Assembly: GCA_029844215.1 (NCBI GenBank)
Contig: CM056728.1
Location: forward strand, 91,325,676 to 91,389,675
Direction: 5' to 3'
Length of the DNA: 64,000 nt
Origin: Przewalskia tangutica
Lineage: Eukaryota; Streptophyta; Magnoliopsida; Solanales; Solanaceae
Under the pieces are notes generated by a model, which did no database searches, had not been told where the DNA came from, and saw only the letters and a list, made by a program, of their open reading frames with translations. The translations under genes were made by a program, and so were the position numbers. Shown in pieces: positions 34,151 to 45,041 of this stretch. Positions within the stretch are counted from its first letter, which is position 1, and each line of letters begins with the position of its first letter.

Positions 34151-35089
34151 TCCTTCCAAGTCTCTAAACATACCTGTGCCGGTATTGTCTTCCCTACTAT
34201 ACTTACGAAACCAATTATGCCACTCATGGCCATAATATAACATACGCGCAAAAACTCAAATCCAAGCCAACGAGAAATCATCTCTAAAGCGTATACAACA
34301 CTATTAGCTCCCACCCAAGGTCTAAAGGATACTCCTTCGCATCTTTACTTCATAAAAGGAACACTTCTATCTTCTTAACACATCTTCGCCTCTTTTCTTT
34401 ACTCGTCGTACCCTCCTCGTATACTCGAACTCTTTCTAGTATACGTACCATACTTCAGTTATCGCTTCAGTTTCCAAAACCTGGGATTCACTACCTCCAA
34501 ACTTGGTCCTCTTACTAGCCTCAAATTCCTTCAAGGCCATTCCCGGCCTTCACGATCTGATTCTAGTCGAACACATCCGCGAACTCGTACGATAGTTACC
34601 TAAACTTGGGCCTAGCACCCTTGTGACCCTACCACCTGGCGGGACCACCCCAAACTGACCCCACCTCATTTCGGGCTGCGGGTTGACCCGCGACCTTGCC
34701 TTAACCCGACCCATTATCGTGCCAAACTCTTGTTCCCGTCCGGGACAATCTTACTATTTTCGTCATGAAAGCTACCACTTGCATCTTACACAACCCATGA
34801 AATTATCCTATAATACATTCCACGCATACCTAGTATTTCGACAAAAACTAACCGTAAAATCTTTTACTCAAGACGGCCTTACATCTAAGGTCTCAACTGT
34901 TTATAATTCTAAGGTTCACAATTTACCTGTCCCCAAACTTACCTTTTCAACTAACCATGCTTTCTAAATGACAGTATACACAATGCTATCCGTACATAGC
35001 ACTCAACATGTAATCATCATATCACGCATACTAATCTCTAGAGGGTTAAGGATATACCTGAAAATCAAAATAGGCGGTTCAAAGGACCG
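34151..35089 (-). other. Non-coding 3' internal region of A/B
   Basis: Lies between gag and the PPT. Homologous to the same segment in C/D, E/F and G/H, including CCACCTGGCGGGACCACC near 34630. No protein domain of pol is found, which is the reason for calling A/B gag-only. Confidence 0.7.
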
Positions 35090-36374
35090 CTAAAACTGGG
35101 AACTTCCACCGCGACCTCTGTCGTGGCCTGCCGGTGTATGAACATCCTGCCTAGCTATTGAAGGTGAAGAACCCGCAACTGATCCCGTAGTCTGTGCTAT
35201 CCCACCAGTGCCACCTCTGGTCGGACAGTTTCTCGCAAAATGGCCCTGCTGGCCGCATGTAAAACAAACTCCCAAACTAGCACGACACTCCCCACCATGG
35301 AGCCTACCACAACGGCCACACCGAGGTAGGGGTGGCTTCATCCGGCGAGTACTCCTACTCCCCGGAAAATCTGAAACCTGGGAGTTCTGACCCGCTCCTG
35401 AATACCCTGGATGCCCTGAAGACTGTGGAGGACCACTCTGTACTGGCGGAGGTGTATAACTAGCCTGCTGCTGAGGCGGTCTGTCTCCTGAGTTACTGAA
35501 GGACCCTGCTATCCTGGCCCTCTTATGCTGATCCTGGTCCCTACGTCGGTCTCTACGTTCCTCCATCCCCTGTGCATAAGCCTGTATACGGGCAATGTCC
35601 ATGCCCGGCTGAAGAGCTACACCCGTGCAACCCTCTGCTAAGTAATCGTCAAGTCCTGTGACATAGCGGTGCACTCTATCCTCCATATCTGTCACTAAAG
35701 CGGGGACATACCGAGCCAACGAGTCAAACTCTATCTTTGTACTCCCGAACGCCTGCTCTGTCTCAACATCATAAATCTATCGCCCGAAGCTCTCATCTGC
35801 GAGGGCAAGAAGTGTAAGAAATGCCTCAGAACTCGTCCATACGGCCGGAAGTGTATGCTCTCCCGGGACAGCTCACGAATCAAACCCGATCATTGCAGAT
35901 CACGCGGCCGATGTGAACCTAGTACCACCGACTCGTCCCCGAGGCCTTGATCACTTTCATGATCCGCTGCACTGTTGAATAAACTCGAGGATCTTCTCGG
36001 TTCTCGATCCATAGAACTCGTGGATCGACTCAAGAAGTCCCAAGTCTCCAACTATCGGATCTAGGGTGAACCATCGGTATTCTGGAACCGCCTCGTGTCT
36101 GCCTCATCCTCGCCACAAGCCTAGCTAGTAATCGCCATCTCCTTGTAACCCATATCCTCTGCTCTGGCCGTGGGATCAAGTCTCGTGCATCGTGGCCTCG
36201 TAGCTCGTTATTCGCCCTAAACTCTGTTGGGGCTGGCGGCGTCGCAAAACTCGCCGTCTGTAGCACCACCTCAGGTAAAGACTGGGCCTGTGCCCTCGTA
36301 ACCCTCTGTGCTCTACTCGTAGCTCTCTCTGCTGCCTTGCCCTTCTGGGCTCTGGTTGCCTTGCGCAGAGGCAT
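35090..36374 (-). pseudogene. gag of A/B (best copy; frameshifted in the middle)
   Basis: Two long open pieces on the minus strand. The N-terminal one (36374-36030) begins MPLRKATRAQKGKAAERATS and holds QTASFATPPAPTEFRA. The middle (36029-35720) reads on in other frames as the retrotransposon gag core, with pieces such as LRHFLHFLPSQMRASGDRFM. The C-terminal one (35719-35090, 209 residues) has MARYVPALVTDMEDRVHRYV, a Gln/Pro/Ser-rich linker, then CGRCGRLHGGEC and the knuckle CFTCGQQGHFARNC (C-x2-C-x4-H-x4-C), and a Gly/Arg-rich end. Gag assembles the particle and binds the RNA. At about 1.28 kb it has normal length; one or a few frameshifts and in-frame stops separate the pieces. No pol follows it. 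Confidence 0.88.
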
Positions 36375-36563
36375 AACTGGTAAAAATAATACGTCAAAGG
36401 GAGTCCAACTTATAACACAGCTCTAAGGCACGATCTCAGAGTGAGAAGAATGGAAACCAATCCTAAATATCATGCAGCCTCCTGATTATTGATGTGGTGC
36501 ACAACACACCGATAATCAAGACTCTACTAGACACGGTCTGTAGACACTTTTCGAGGACTAACT

Positions 36564-36575
36564 GCTCTGATACCA
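36564..36575 (-). other. Primer-binding site of A/B
   Basis: TGGTATCAGAGC on the minus strand, exact match to the initiator-Met PBS, four bases after LTR B. Confidence 0.92.
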
Positions 36576-37229
36576 CTTTTGTCACTACCCGACCCCGGGC
36601 CCGCGACTGGTGCCTTACCCCGGGCACCCTAGTGATACAACATCAGAGAAAAATCAGCCGAAATACAAACTTAAACATGAAACAAGATAAAATAAGAAAC
36701 AGGCTAACCAAAATGGTTACCTTTCTGCATATATAAATTAAAAACTTGAACAGTTACATCCCTTACAACCCTGCCCACAACAGTACTACAGACCTCTAAG
36801 AATTTTTACCACAACTACGACGGGACACGGCCCCGCCATACCCCTGAATGTAAGTACCTACAACGACAGGGGACTATACCAAAAGATAAGCCTCCGGAGA
36901 AACGGAGCTTCCCAAAACGCTGAACTGTGATCCTATGAGCGAGGATCAACAACCGTGTACTCTACTGCGGCATGACGCAGCCCGAAGGAGGTCGATAACA
37001 GTACCAAGTATGTGGAAATCGAAAATCAGAATGAAATCATAACAGTCTATATAAAACAGGAGACATATATGATAACCAAACTACAGTACACAATATGTAA
37101 GCAGTCATGTCAAGTCAGGGACTCACGCCCGTAAAGTCATCACTCAAAATGTAACCCAGGAATTTAACTCACAACGGCGCGTGCCCAAGATCTTACCTCG
37201 GTATAAGCATGGCCATGGAACCATCCTAA

Positions 37230-37680
37230 TGGACGCATACCCGTGGACCATCCATCGTGTCAGTATGTCCAAAGGAAATAACAAGATAACACTCATAGTG
37301 GAAGCATACTCGTGGGCCACCCAACGTGTCAGTATGTCCAAAGCAAATAACAAGATAACACTACTTGTGGAAGCATACCCGTGGGCCACCCATCGTGTCA
37401 GTATGTCCAAAAGAAATAACAAGATAACACTCCTAGTGGAAGCATACCCGTGGGCCACCCATCGTGTCAGTATGTCCAAAAGAAATAACAAGATAACACT
37501 CATAGTGGAAGCATACTCGTGGGCCACCCAACGTGTCAGTATGTCCAAAGCAAATAACAAGATAACACTCCTAGTGGAAGCATACCCGTGGGCCACCCAT
37601 CGTGTCAGTATGTCCAAAAGGATCGATATAGTGGAAGCATACCCGTGGGCCACCCAACGTGTCAGTATGTCCATCAATCA
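37230..37680. repeat. 69-bp minisatellite in LTR B
   Basis: Same unit and about the same copy number as at 30820-31268, again open on both strands (37144-37677 minus, 37181-37885 plus). Confidence 0.93.
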
Positions 37681-38999
37681 ACCAGATAGCCGGCCCTCCA
37701 TCGAGAGCGCGGTAGCACAAAAATACAACACTTGCACAACAAAGGCTATCACAACAAGCATAGGCAAGTTCAACATACTCTTAGACTTTCATTTTATCAC
37801 CACAAATCCGGGTTTTAACCCCAAGGTACTACGTACGTTAAATTCTTTCAAAAGATCCATTTCTTTTATAAAGGTCACACGATAATCGTAGTATCATAAT
37901 AGAGTGACTATCATTTTGAGTAAACCAAAATAATTTCCATACTTTCTTTTTAAACCAAACTAAGACAATACCATGCCTTCTTTTTTAAACCAAATCACTT
38001 CTCCTTTTAAAGTCACGTTGCCATTTTAAATCCAATGATAAAGCCATTCTTTTGTTTTCATAAAGTCGTTATAACTAACTTTCCATAAAGATATTACAAC
38101 ACTTTATGTTTTAAACCAATTAAAGACAAAATCATGCCTTTCTTTTAAACCAAGAACTCTTCAATTCCTCAAGTCTCTTTTCCTTTAAAAATCAAGTTCC
38201 TTACTTTGGAAATTTAAGAAAATTAATACTTGTTTATAATGATTCTTATTAAAGCAGTCATGATCTAGGAAATGTAATACAATTTTGTCTTATCTTAGCT
38301 TCTATGCAGATGGAGGTTTCTACTTGTTTTAAGTTAATTATTAGTCATTACATTTTCCTTGATTAACGCTGCAATGGCTTGTTCGATACTCATTCCCCTT
38401 TCCGAAATCAATATAACATTATTATTAAAAACCAAGTACTCATTACTCACGAATGAGGTTTCACAACTTTCCACACAATTCAAGTTCTTCACATATCAAA
38501 TCAAGTCAAATATAAGTCAAGTCTCTTATCTTTTTTAAAAATCAATAAACCATTCTTTTACCTACATAAAGTTGTTATAATTAACTTCTCATAAAGCCAT
38601 TATAACACTTTATGTTTTAAACCAACCAAATTCGTTTAGCACACGTACGTCTACCGTACTACATAGTTTACAACCATCATGCTAGAAAGGATAGGAAGAG
38701 GTTCACATACCTCGCGACGATTATCGACAATTAGCAAAACGCTCCAAAGTACTATAACCTTGATAGCCCTTTTCCACCCTTCAAGTAGAATACACTACTC
38801 GTAGTACTTCAACCTATAATGACCATGAAACGTCTATTAACTTCTAGATCTCTTCGTAGGATATTTCTAAGAACAAGGTTCCATATCCTATGGAAAATTC
38901 GGCAGCACCTCCCCCGCTCCTACTCAATTTTCCACTTTTTCCAAGGCTCGATAACCGTAATTAACATACTATAATTAAGGTGCAATAATACTGAAATTT

Positions 39000-39310
39000 A
39001 AAGAAGGGGATCACACGCCCAAATGGAACGCGATTAACAATCTCTCCTTAACAACAACAATAATTAAAGAAGGGGATAACACGCCCAAACGGAACGCGAT
39101 TAACAATCTCTCCTTCATAACAACAATAATTAAAGAAGGGGATAACACGCCCAAACGGAACGTGATTAACAATCTCTTATTCATAACAACAATAATTAAA
39201 GAAGGGGATAACACGCCCAAACGGAACGCGATTAACAATCTCTCCTTCATAACAACAATAATTAAAGAAGGGGATCACACGCCCAAACGGAACGCGATTT
39301 AACAATCTTC
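39000..39310. repeat. 66-bp minisatellite in LTR B
   Basis: Same units and copy number as 32590-32905; one unit has CTTATTC where the others have CTCCTTC. Confidence 0.92.
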
Positions 39311-39962
39311 CCCTTAACAACAATGTAAATACAGTCCAAAGTTAATACGGTCCAAAGTAAATACAGTCCAAAGTAAATACAGTCCTTAAGTTGGGGTCCT
39401 TGGCCAACTTTTACAATTTTACTTATCCAATTACTTCATTAGTCTTCCAACTTATATTCCAATCTTAATATAAGTTATAGTTTCTTTGTTGTTCACCTTT
39501 TAGCAAGTAATGGATACATTTTACTATTTTAATGGCTAATATGCCAATTCTCCTTTTAACATCTTAACAAGATCCAAATCTTTCCTTATATCTCATACTT
39601 AATAATATACTTCCAATATATGTATAATATCCATATATACATAATAATCAACTCACAAAGTGGTTAAGGTTCATTACCTCAAAATAGCCCAAAAAAAACG
39701 TGACTGTCCAGATTTTTAGCCACTGCTTCGTCAGATGAACTTGTAACGTCGATAACTCTCTCCTCCAGTGTCCTATCGATGAGAGGTTTGTTGCGTTGGA
39801 AACTAGACTCGACGAACTTCAATTTAGGATTTTGAACCACCCAAAAACTCCTAATATGCTAGGAGATATTCCCTTCCAAATTTGACTAAAAAATCTGTCC
39901 AAAACAGTCCCGAAAATCTGCCCACTCTCGGCCAAGGGGGTTTTTTTTTTGGCTAGGGGTGT

Positions 39963-39967
39963 GAAAT
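39963..39967. other. Target-site duplication GAAAT, left copy
   Basis: Equal to 57242-57246. The uninterrupted sister LTR reads GTTGTGAAATCTTGTCTAA at 33552, which confirms the original site. Confidence 0.95.
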
Positions 39968-40184
39968 TGTTATACCCCGTATTCTCAGGGTATGTATGCG
40001 AGGACGTACGTACGAGAGCACGACAGAAAATTGGAAAGGAAGAAAGAGGTGATTTTTCCACGGAAAAAGTTTCCGGTTTTTGTAAAGAAAAATGTTCGTT
40101 GATGGGAATTGGGTTCCCAGATTTGGAATTTGGGCTTCTTAGATTATATTAGAATTATGGAATTTTATTTTCGGAAATGGTCAC

Positions 40185-40225
40185 GTGGGGCCCACGGGAG
40201 AAATTTACGGTTTTGTGGGGCCCAC
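40185..40225. promoter_or_regulatory. Pair of GTGGGGCCCAC motifs in LTR E
   Basis: Copies at 40185-40195 and 40215-40225, 30 bases apart; the first overlaps a CACGTG at 40183-40188. They match the class I TCP core GGNCCCAC. Confidence 0.5.
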
Positions 40226-40278
40226 TTTGTTTTCGAGATTTTGGCCATTGTGGATATTTTTTCGGAAGACGTTTTATG

Positions 40279-40310
40279 AGGGCCAATAGGAGGGTGACAC
40301 GTGTCACCCA
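40279..40310 (+). promoter_or_regulatory. CCAAT plus perfect 18-bp G-box palindrome
   Basis: GGCCAATAGGA then GGGTGACACGTGTCACCC (40292-40309), a perfect palindrome centred on the G-box CACGTG. A related copy, ACCAACGGGA then GGGTGACATGTGTCACCC, is at 40458-40486. bZIP/bHLH factors are the known G-box binders; use here is inference. Confidence 0.6.
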
Positions 40311-41372
40311 CTTTAAGTGGCTTGGCGAATGACATTTGTGCACAACACCTTTGGTTAAGTCGTTTTTGATGAAACGTTTTACATAACTGCGAGGGAAAAT
40401 TCCGGCTATGTCTTTTCTTATTTTTGCGGATTTTTCCGAGAGACGAAACATTTTGGACCAACGGGAGGGTGACATGTGTCACCCTCACAACGGAAACAAG
40501 TGGGCGTGACTTGGCGATTGGAGGGCAAGTTGTGGTAGATATTTGTGTAGATATTTGTGAGGTTTTAAGGAGTAGGGGCTAGGGTGCACTTGGCTTGATC
40601 TTGGCCTTACACTTGCCTTGCACATGGCTTGATCTTGGCCATTGGTTGGCCTTTGGTTTTGCTATACATGCCCCCCTAAGGTTGAAGACTTCATCGCTTC
40701 CTCAAGTCTTCCTAGTCTTGAGTCCCTCTCGCTCCCTTTGAGTGTGTTCTCGCCCTAAGCCTTCCCTCCCCAGAGTGGCCTTGTGGCGAGAGCCTCCCTC
40801 CCACTTTGTGGTGCTGGCAGTGGGGTACCCCCACCTAGTTGTTTCGTATAATACACTCTTGGTAGAAATACTCTCCGAGTATTGTTATAATGCCCAAAAT
40901 ACCTTAGCCTTTACCTTGTTGTATTCCAAAAGTTACCTCTATACGTAGAGCCCGGAAATACTACCTTTTGTCCTTTTAGTCTCAAACCGAAACCCTAAGG
41001 AAATCTTCATAGTTGGTTGAAGTATTTGAGTAGAAGTTGGTTAGAACTTCTCAGTCTTGATTGTAGCGGATTGGAGCGCAATGAGAAGGAGCTAAACCTT
41101 GCTCAGGATCGACATTATAACTTGGATAATTTTGGGCTTGTCGAGGTAAATATTCTTGTCCCCTTATTGTAATTGGAGATTACATGTAGTAGGAATATAT
41201 AGTTGAGGTATACTATATATAGAACTGAACATTATTGCGCGGCAATGTCTTTTGACTTAAGCCTGAAATTTAAAGAAGAGAACTGAACTGTAATTACATA
41301 GGACTGTATTACAGTAGACTTGTGTAGCATTGTTGTGTAGTAGAATGGTACACGTCCGGTTAGACGTGTAAA

Positions 41373-41389
41373 CCCCCCCCCCCCCCTGG
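41373..41389. repeat. Poly-C tract in LTR E
   Basis: A run of about 14 C following GTGTAAA. Equivalent runs are at 55168-55181 (LTR F), 26547-26555 (LTR D) and 21099-21104 (LTR C), with different lengths; older LTRs have TAATCCCC here. Confidence 0.85.
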
Positions 41390-41788
41390 TTGGCTTGGTA
41401 GCCGGCCTCGATAGAGGAGGAGATTTACGCTGTTGCGGGGGGGAGGTGCTGCCGAATTTTCTGTAGAGAAATGGAACCTTGTGTTTTGAAGTTAATAGAC
41501 GTTTGTGACCTTTTTAGGTGAAAGTACTATGAGTAGCGTATTCTACTTGAGGAGTGGAATGGGCTAGCAAGGTTGTAGTACTTGGAGCATTTTGCTTATT
41601 GTCGATACTCGTCGCGAGGTATGTGAACCTCTTCCTATCCTTCGAGCATGATGTTTTGTAAACTATGTAGTACGGTGAGCGTATGTGTTAAATGAGTTGG
41701 TTGGTTTAAAACATAGGGTGTTATAATAGCTTTATGGGAAGTTAGTTATAACGACCTTATGTAGGTGAAAATGGTTTACTGATGTTAG

Positions 41789-41829
41789 AAGTTAAGAGAC
41801 TTGATCTTATAAGATAAGAGACTTAACTT
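41789..41829. repeat. Palindromic hairpin in LTR E
   Basis: Outer arms AAGTTAAG and CTTAACTT enclose the perfect 12-bp palindrome ATCTTATAAGAT (41804-41815). The same hairpin is at 46699-46739, 51949-51989 and 55588-55628. Confidence 0.85.
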
Positions 41830-42400
41830 ATTTGTTTTAATGTGAATGTTTGTGTGAAACCTCATTCGTGAGTAATGAGTACTTGGTTTTATTTAAAGGG
41901 ATAATGTTTCTTGATTTGGAAATCGTAATGTGTATCGACGCACCACTGCAGCGTTAATAAAGGAAAATGTATTGAATAATGATGTATCGTATTAAAACCA
42001 AGTAGAAACCTCCATCTGCATAGAAACTAAGATGAGACAAAATGATATTACATTTTCTAGATCATGGTCATTGTAATAAGAATGTTGTAAACAAGAATAA
42101 CCTACTCTCACGTGAGACATATATTACTCAATTGTTCTAAAAGGAATCAAGTGATTAAGTTTGGGAACTATGAAACCATTTGAAAATGAGAAGCTTGAGT
42201 AATTGAAACTAGGCAAATGAAACTTAGAAAAAGAATGTTGTTACTTGATTTTGAAAAGGAATGTGGGTTGGTCATTCTAATACTACGGTATCGGGTGACT
42301 TTTATAAAAGTAATGGATCTCTTTTAAAAGAACTTAACGATGTAGTACTTTGGGGTTAAAACCCGACTTTGGCATAAAATGAAAGTACTTTGAGTTGTGT

Positions 42401-42495
42401 GAAACTTGCCTATGCTTGTTGTTGTGAAACTTGCCTATGCTTGTTGTTGTGAAACTTGCCTATGCTTGTTGTTGTGAAACTTGCCTATCTTGTGA
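42401..42495. repeat. 25-bp tandem repeat in LTR E
   Basis: GAAACTTGCCTATGCTTGTT units at 42401, 42426, 42451 and 42476. LTR F has four (56198-56290, with GGT variants), LTRs G and H have three, the C/D LTRs have two. Confidence 0.9.
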
Positions 42496-42644
42496 TGATA
42501 GCCTTTGTTGTGCAAGTGTGGTATTTACGTGTACCGCGTCTCTCGATAGAGGCGGTTGACTTGTCGAGAACTTACTTGGACGTCTTTGGCAGTGTGGAGA
42601 ATTCCACCGTATGTTTCCATTTTGATTCTTGTCTTGTTGTTGAT

Positions 42645-42840
42645 GTCACATGGACATGTCTACACCGTCTGATTCCGGGCACGTGGCCGTGCGGCGTGGT
42701 TGATCACCCAAGATATTGTTATTAATGTCACATGGACGTGTCTACACCGAGGTAGAATTCGGGGCATGTGGCCGTGGGGCATTGGTATTATTGTTGCATC
42801 ATGGACATGTCTACACCGATGCGTAATTCCGGCACGCGCC
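42645..42840. repeat. GGACATG minisatellite in LTR E
   Basis: GGACRTGTCTACACCG recurs three times at spacings of roughly 70-80. Same repeat class as in LTRs C and D; sister array at 56450-56640. Confidence 0.85.
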
Positions 42841-43207
42841 GTGACGCGAACACGATTGATGTTGTGGGCGTGAGACCCATAGTTATATTTGAGTGATGAC
42901 TTGAGGCGTGAGTCCCCGATCGACATGATCGCTTATGTTGTGAATCGTAGTTTGGTTATCACACATGTCTCCGCTTTATATAGACTAGTATGATTTCATT
43001 TACGATTTTCTGATTTCACATACTTGGTACTGTTATGTCGACCTCCTTGGTGGCGTATAAGAGGCGAGCCTCTACCACGGAATGACCAACCGTGGCTCTC
43101 TCCGTATGGCACATCCCGAGAAGGGCGTAGGCATGCCTCGTGGATCGCAAGCGGCCGGTACCATTTGTTGGGTCGTCGGAGCAAGGCTCGCGACAAAGTG
43201 ACAATAG

Positions 43208-43219
43208 TGGTATCAGAGC
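43208..43219 (+). other. Primer-binding site of E/F
   Basis: TGGTATCAGAGC, exact Met-type PBS, four bases after LTR E. Confidence 0.92.
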
Positions 43220-43406
43220 AGTTAGTCCTCGGAAAGTGTCTACAGACCGTGTCTAGTAGAGTCTTGATTATCGGTGTGTTGTGCACCACATCTATAATCA
43301 GGAGGCTATAGGACATTTAGGATTGGTTTTCATTCTTCTCATTACGAGATCGTGCCTTAGAGTCGTGTTGTAAGTTGGACCCCTCGACGTATCTCGTTTT
43401 ACGATT

Positions 43407-44598
43407 ATGCCTCCGCCAGTGCAACGAGCCTGAGAAGGGCAAGCGGCCGAGTCTTGCTAGTGAGATACAGAGAGGTGCGAGCGCGGGCCGGACAAGACGA
43501 GTTGTGCTTCGACGGCGGGTTTTGTGCGCCGCCACGGCCCAGCGAGTTTAGAAGCGCAGCGGTGGCTGCTGAGACCACAAGACTGAGCCTCCGGTCCCCG
43601 ATGCAGGCGAGAGAGATGGGTTACAAGGAGATGGCCCGATTCTTTGGTGGTCGTGGCGATATGAGGATAAGTGAATCTGGCCGGATTCGATTCGATTCGA
43701 TTCGATGCACCATGGTTCACCCGGCGAGATAGTTTGAGGCTACGGGACTTTACGAGTCAGAGCCCGCGAGTTTTATGGGTGAGGCACGAGGATGATCCGC
43801 AGGAGTTCATCCGGCGATTCTGACCAGTCGTGAGTGATCAAGGCTTGGAGATCGAGTCGGTGGTCTTAGGTGCGCGTCGGCTGCGTGATACCATGATCGG
43901 CCCGGTTTGATCGTGGGAGTTGTCGGGAGAGCATGCGCTTCAGCGATATGGGACGAGTTCTCGAGGCATTCCTCACTCACTTCTTGCCTCGCGGATGAGA
44001 GAGGCGCGGGTAAACAGTTTATGATCTTTGAGGCAGAGAGTACAACGTGAGTTTGACTCGTTGGCTCGGTATGTCCCCGCTTTAGTGGCAACCATGGAGG
44101 ATAGAGTGCACCGCCACGTCACCGGATTAGATGATTACTTGACGAGGCTTGTTGGTGTAGCTCTTCACCGGGCATGGACATTGCCGCGTGCGAGCTCATG
44201 CACCAGATGTGAGTACGGAGAGGTCGCGGAATGACTGGATCAGCGAAGGGCGGGACATCGGGTCTTTTGGCGACTTTCGGCGGACCGCCAGCCAGCCGAA
44301 CTAGTTTTGTACCCCGCCCGATGCAGAGCGGTCCTCCGTCTTCGTGAGCGGTCGTGGCTCGAGGTTCAGTTTCGGGAAGTAAGGGTGTTGGCGGACGCGG
44401 TCACCCCTACCTCGGTGTGGCGATGTGGTAGACCGCATTTCGGGAGTGTCGTGGTGCGAGGAGCTTGTTATTTTTGCGGCCAGCGGGGCCATTTGCGGAA
44501 TCGTCAGACCAAGGGTAGCACGGATGCTACGACTCGCCTTCGTGATCGTGGCTGGTTCATCACCTTCACTACATGCTCGCAGGCGTGACCGTGATTAG
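43407..44598 (+). pseudogene. gag of E/F (many small gaps)
   Basis: Starts ATGCCTCCGCCA, homologous to the gag start of A/B. The central piece at 44028-44234 reads REFDSLARYVPALVATMEDR then VHRHVTGLDDYLTRLVGVAL, clearly the same gag core as A/B (SLARYVPALVTDMEDRVHRYV). The zinc-knuckle area lies at 44455-44510 (CYFCGQRGHLRNRQTKG), where CYFCGQRGH still gives C-x2-C-x4-H. The rest is in several frames because of short gaps. Length of about 1.19 kb fits the family. It follows the PBS by about 190 bases, as in A/B and C/D. Confidence 0.8.
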
Positions 44599-45041
44599 GA
44601 AGCGGAAGAGACAGTATATCCTTAACCTCTGTAGTTTTGTATCGATGTGTTTTAGTGTTATGTTCGGATAGCTTTGTGCTAAATGTGATTTAGGCCGTTA
44701 TTGTAGAAGGGTAAGTATGGGGGCATGGTAAGTGTGAACCCTGATCGTCACGATTGAGACCTTAGAGGTAAGGTCGTCTTGAGAAAAGGATTCGTTTTAT
44801 GTTTGACCTTTATCAGAGTGCGTAGTATACGTGGAGTTTTGTGTGATAATTCCATGGGTAGTTTGAGATGGAAGTGGTAGCTTTCATGATGTGATTTAGC
44901 AGGATCGTTCCGTGTCAGGGAACGAGGGCTGGACGCGATTGTGGGTCGGGTTGAGGACGTGATACGTCAACCGTGCAGTCTGATAAGGTGGTCGATTCTG
45001 GTGGTCCCGCCGTGGTAGGTCACGAGGATGCTAGGCCCAAG
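44599..45041 (+). other. Non-coding 3' internal region of E/F, first part
   Basis: Homologous to 24473-24930 in C/D. Cut at CTAGGCCCAAG by G/H; the remainder starts at 53449. Confidence 0.7.
45037..45041. other. Probable target duplication CCAAG, left copy
   Basis: The right side at 53449 reads CAGTTTG where the uncut homologue (49938) reads CCAAGTTTTGG, so the right copy appears to have lost two bases (CAG for CCAAG). Confidence 0.55.

Larger units (their letters stand above)
36580..39967 (-). repeat. 5' LTR of A/B, main part (LTR B)
   Basis: Nearly identical to 30164-33573 of LTR A. Some short gaps occur at 36950-37030 and 37170-37195 only. Interrupted after GTGTGAAAT by E/F; the remaining 556 bp is at 57247-57802. 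Confidence 0.93.
39968..43203 (+). repeat. 5' LTR of E/F (LTR E)
   Basis: TGTTATACCCCG start, AAAGTGACA end. Landmarks: two GTGGGGCCCAC motifs (40185 and 40215), the perfect G-box palindrome (40292-40309) and a second copy (40466-40486), a degraded TATA (CTATACATG at about 40671), C-run (41376-41389), hairpin (41789-41829), 25-bp repeats (42401-42495), minisatellite (42645-42840). The last ~190 bases (43010-43203) differ from LTR F: the CACTAGGGTGCCC end block is missing and unrelated sequence is present. Confidence 0.88.
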
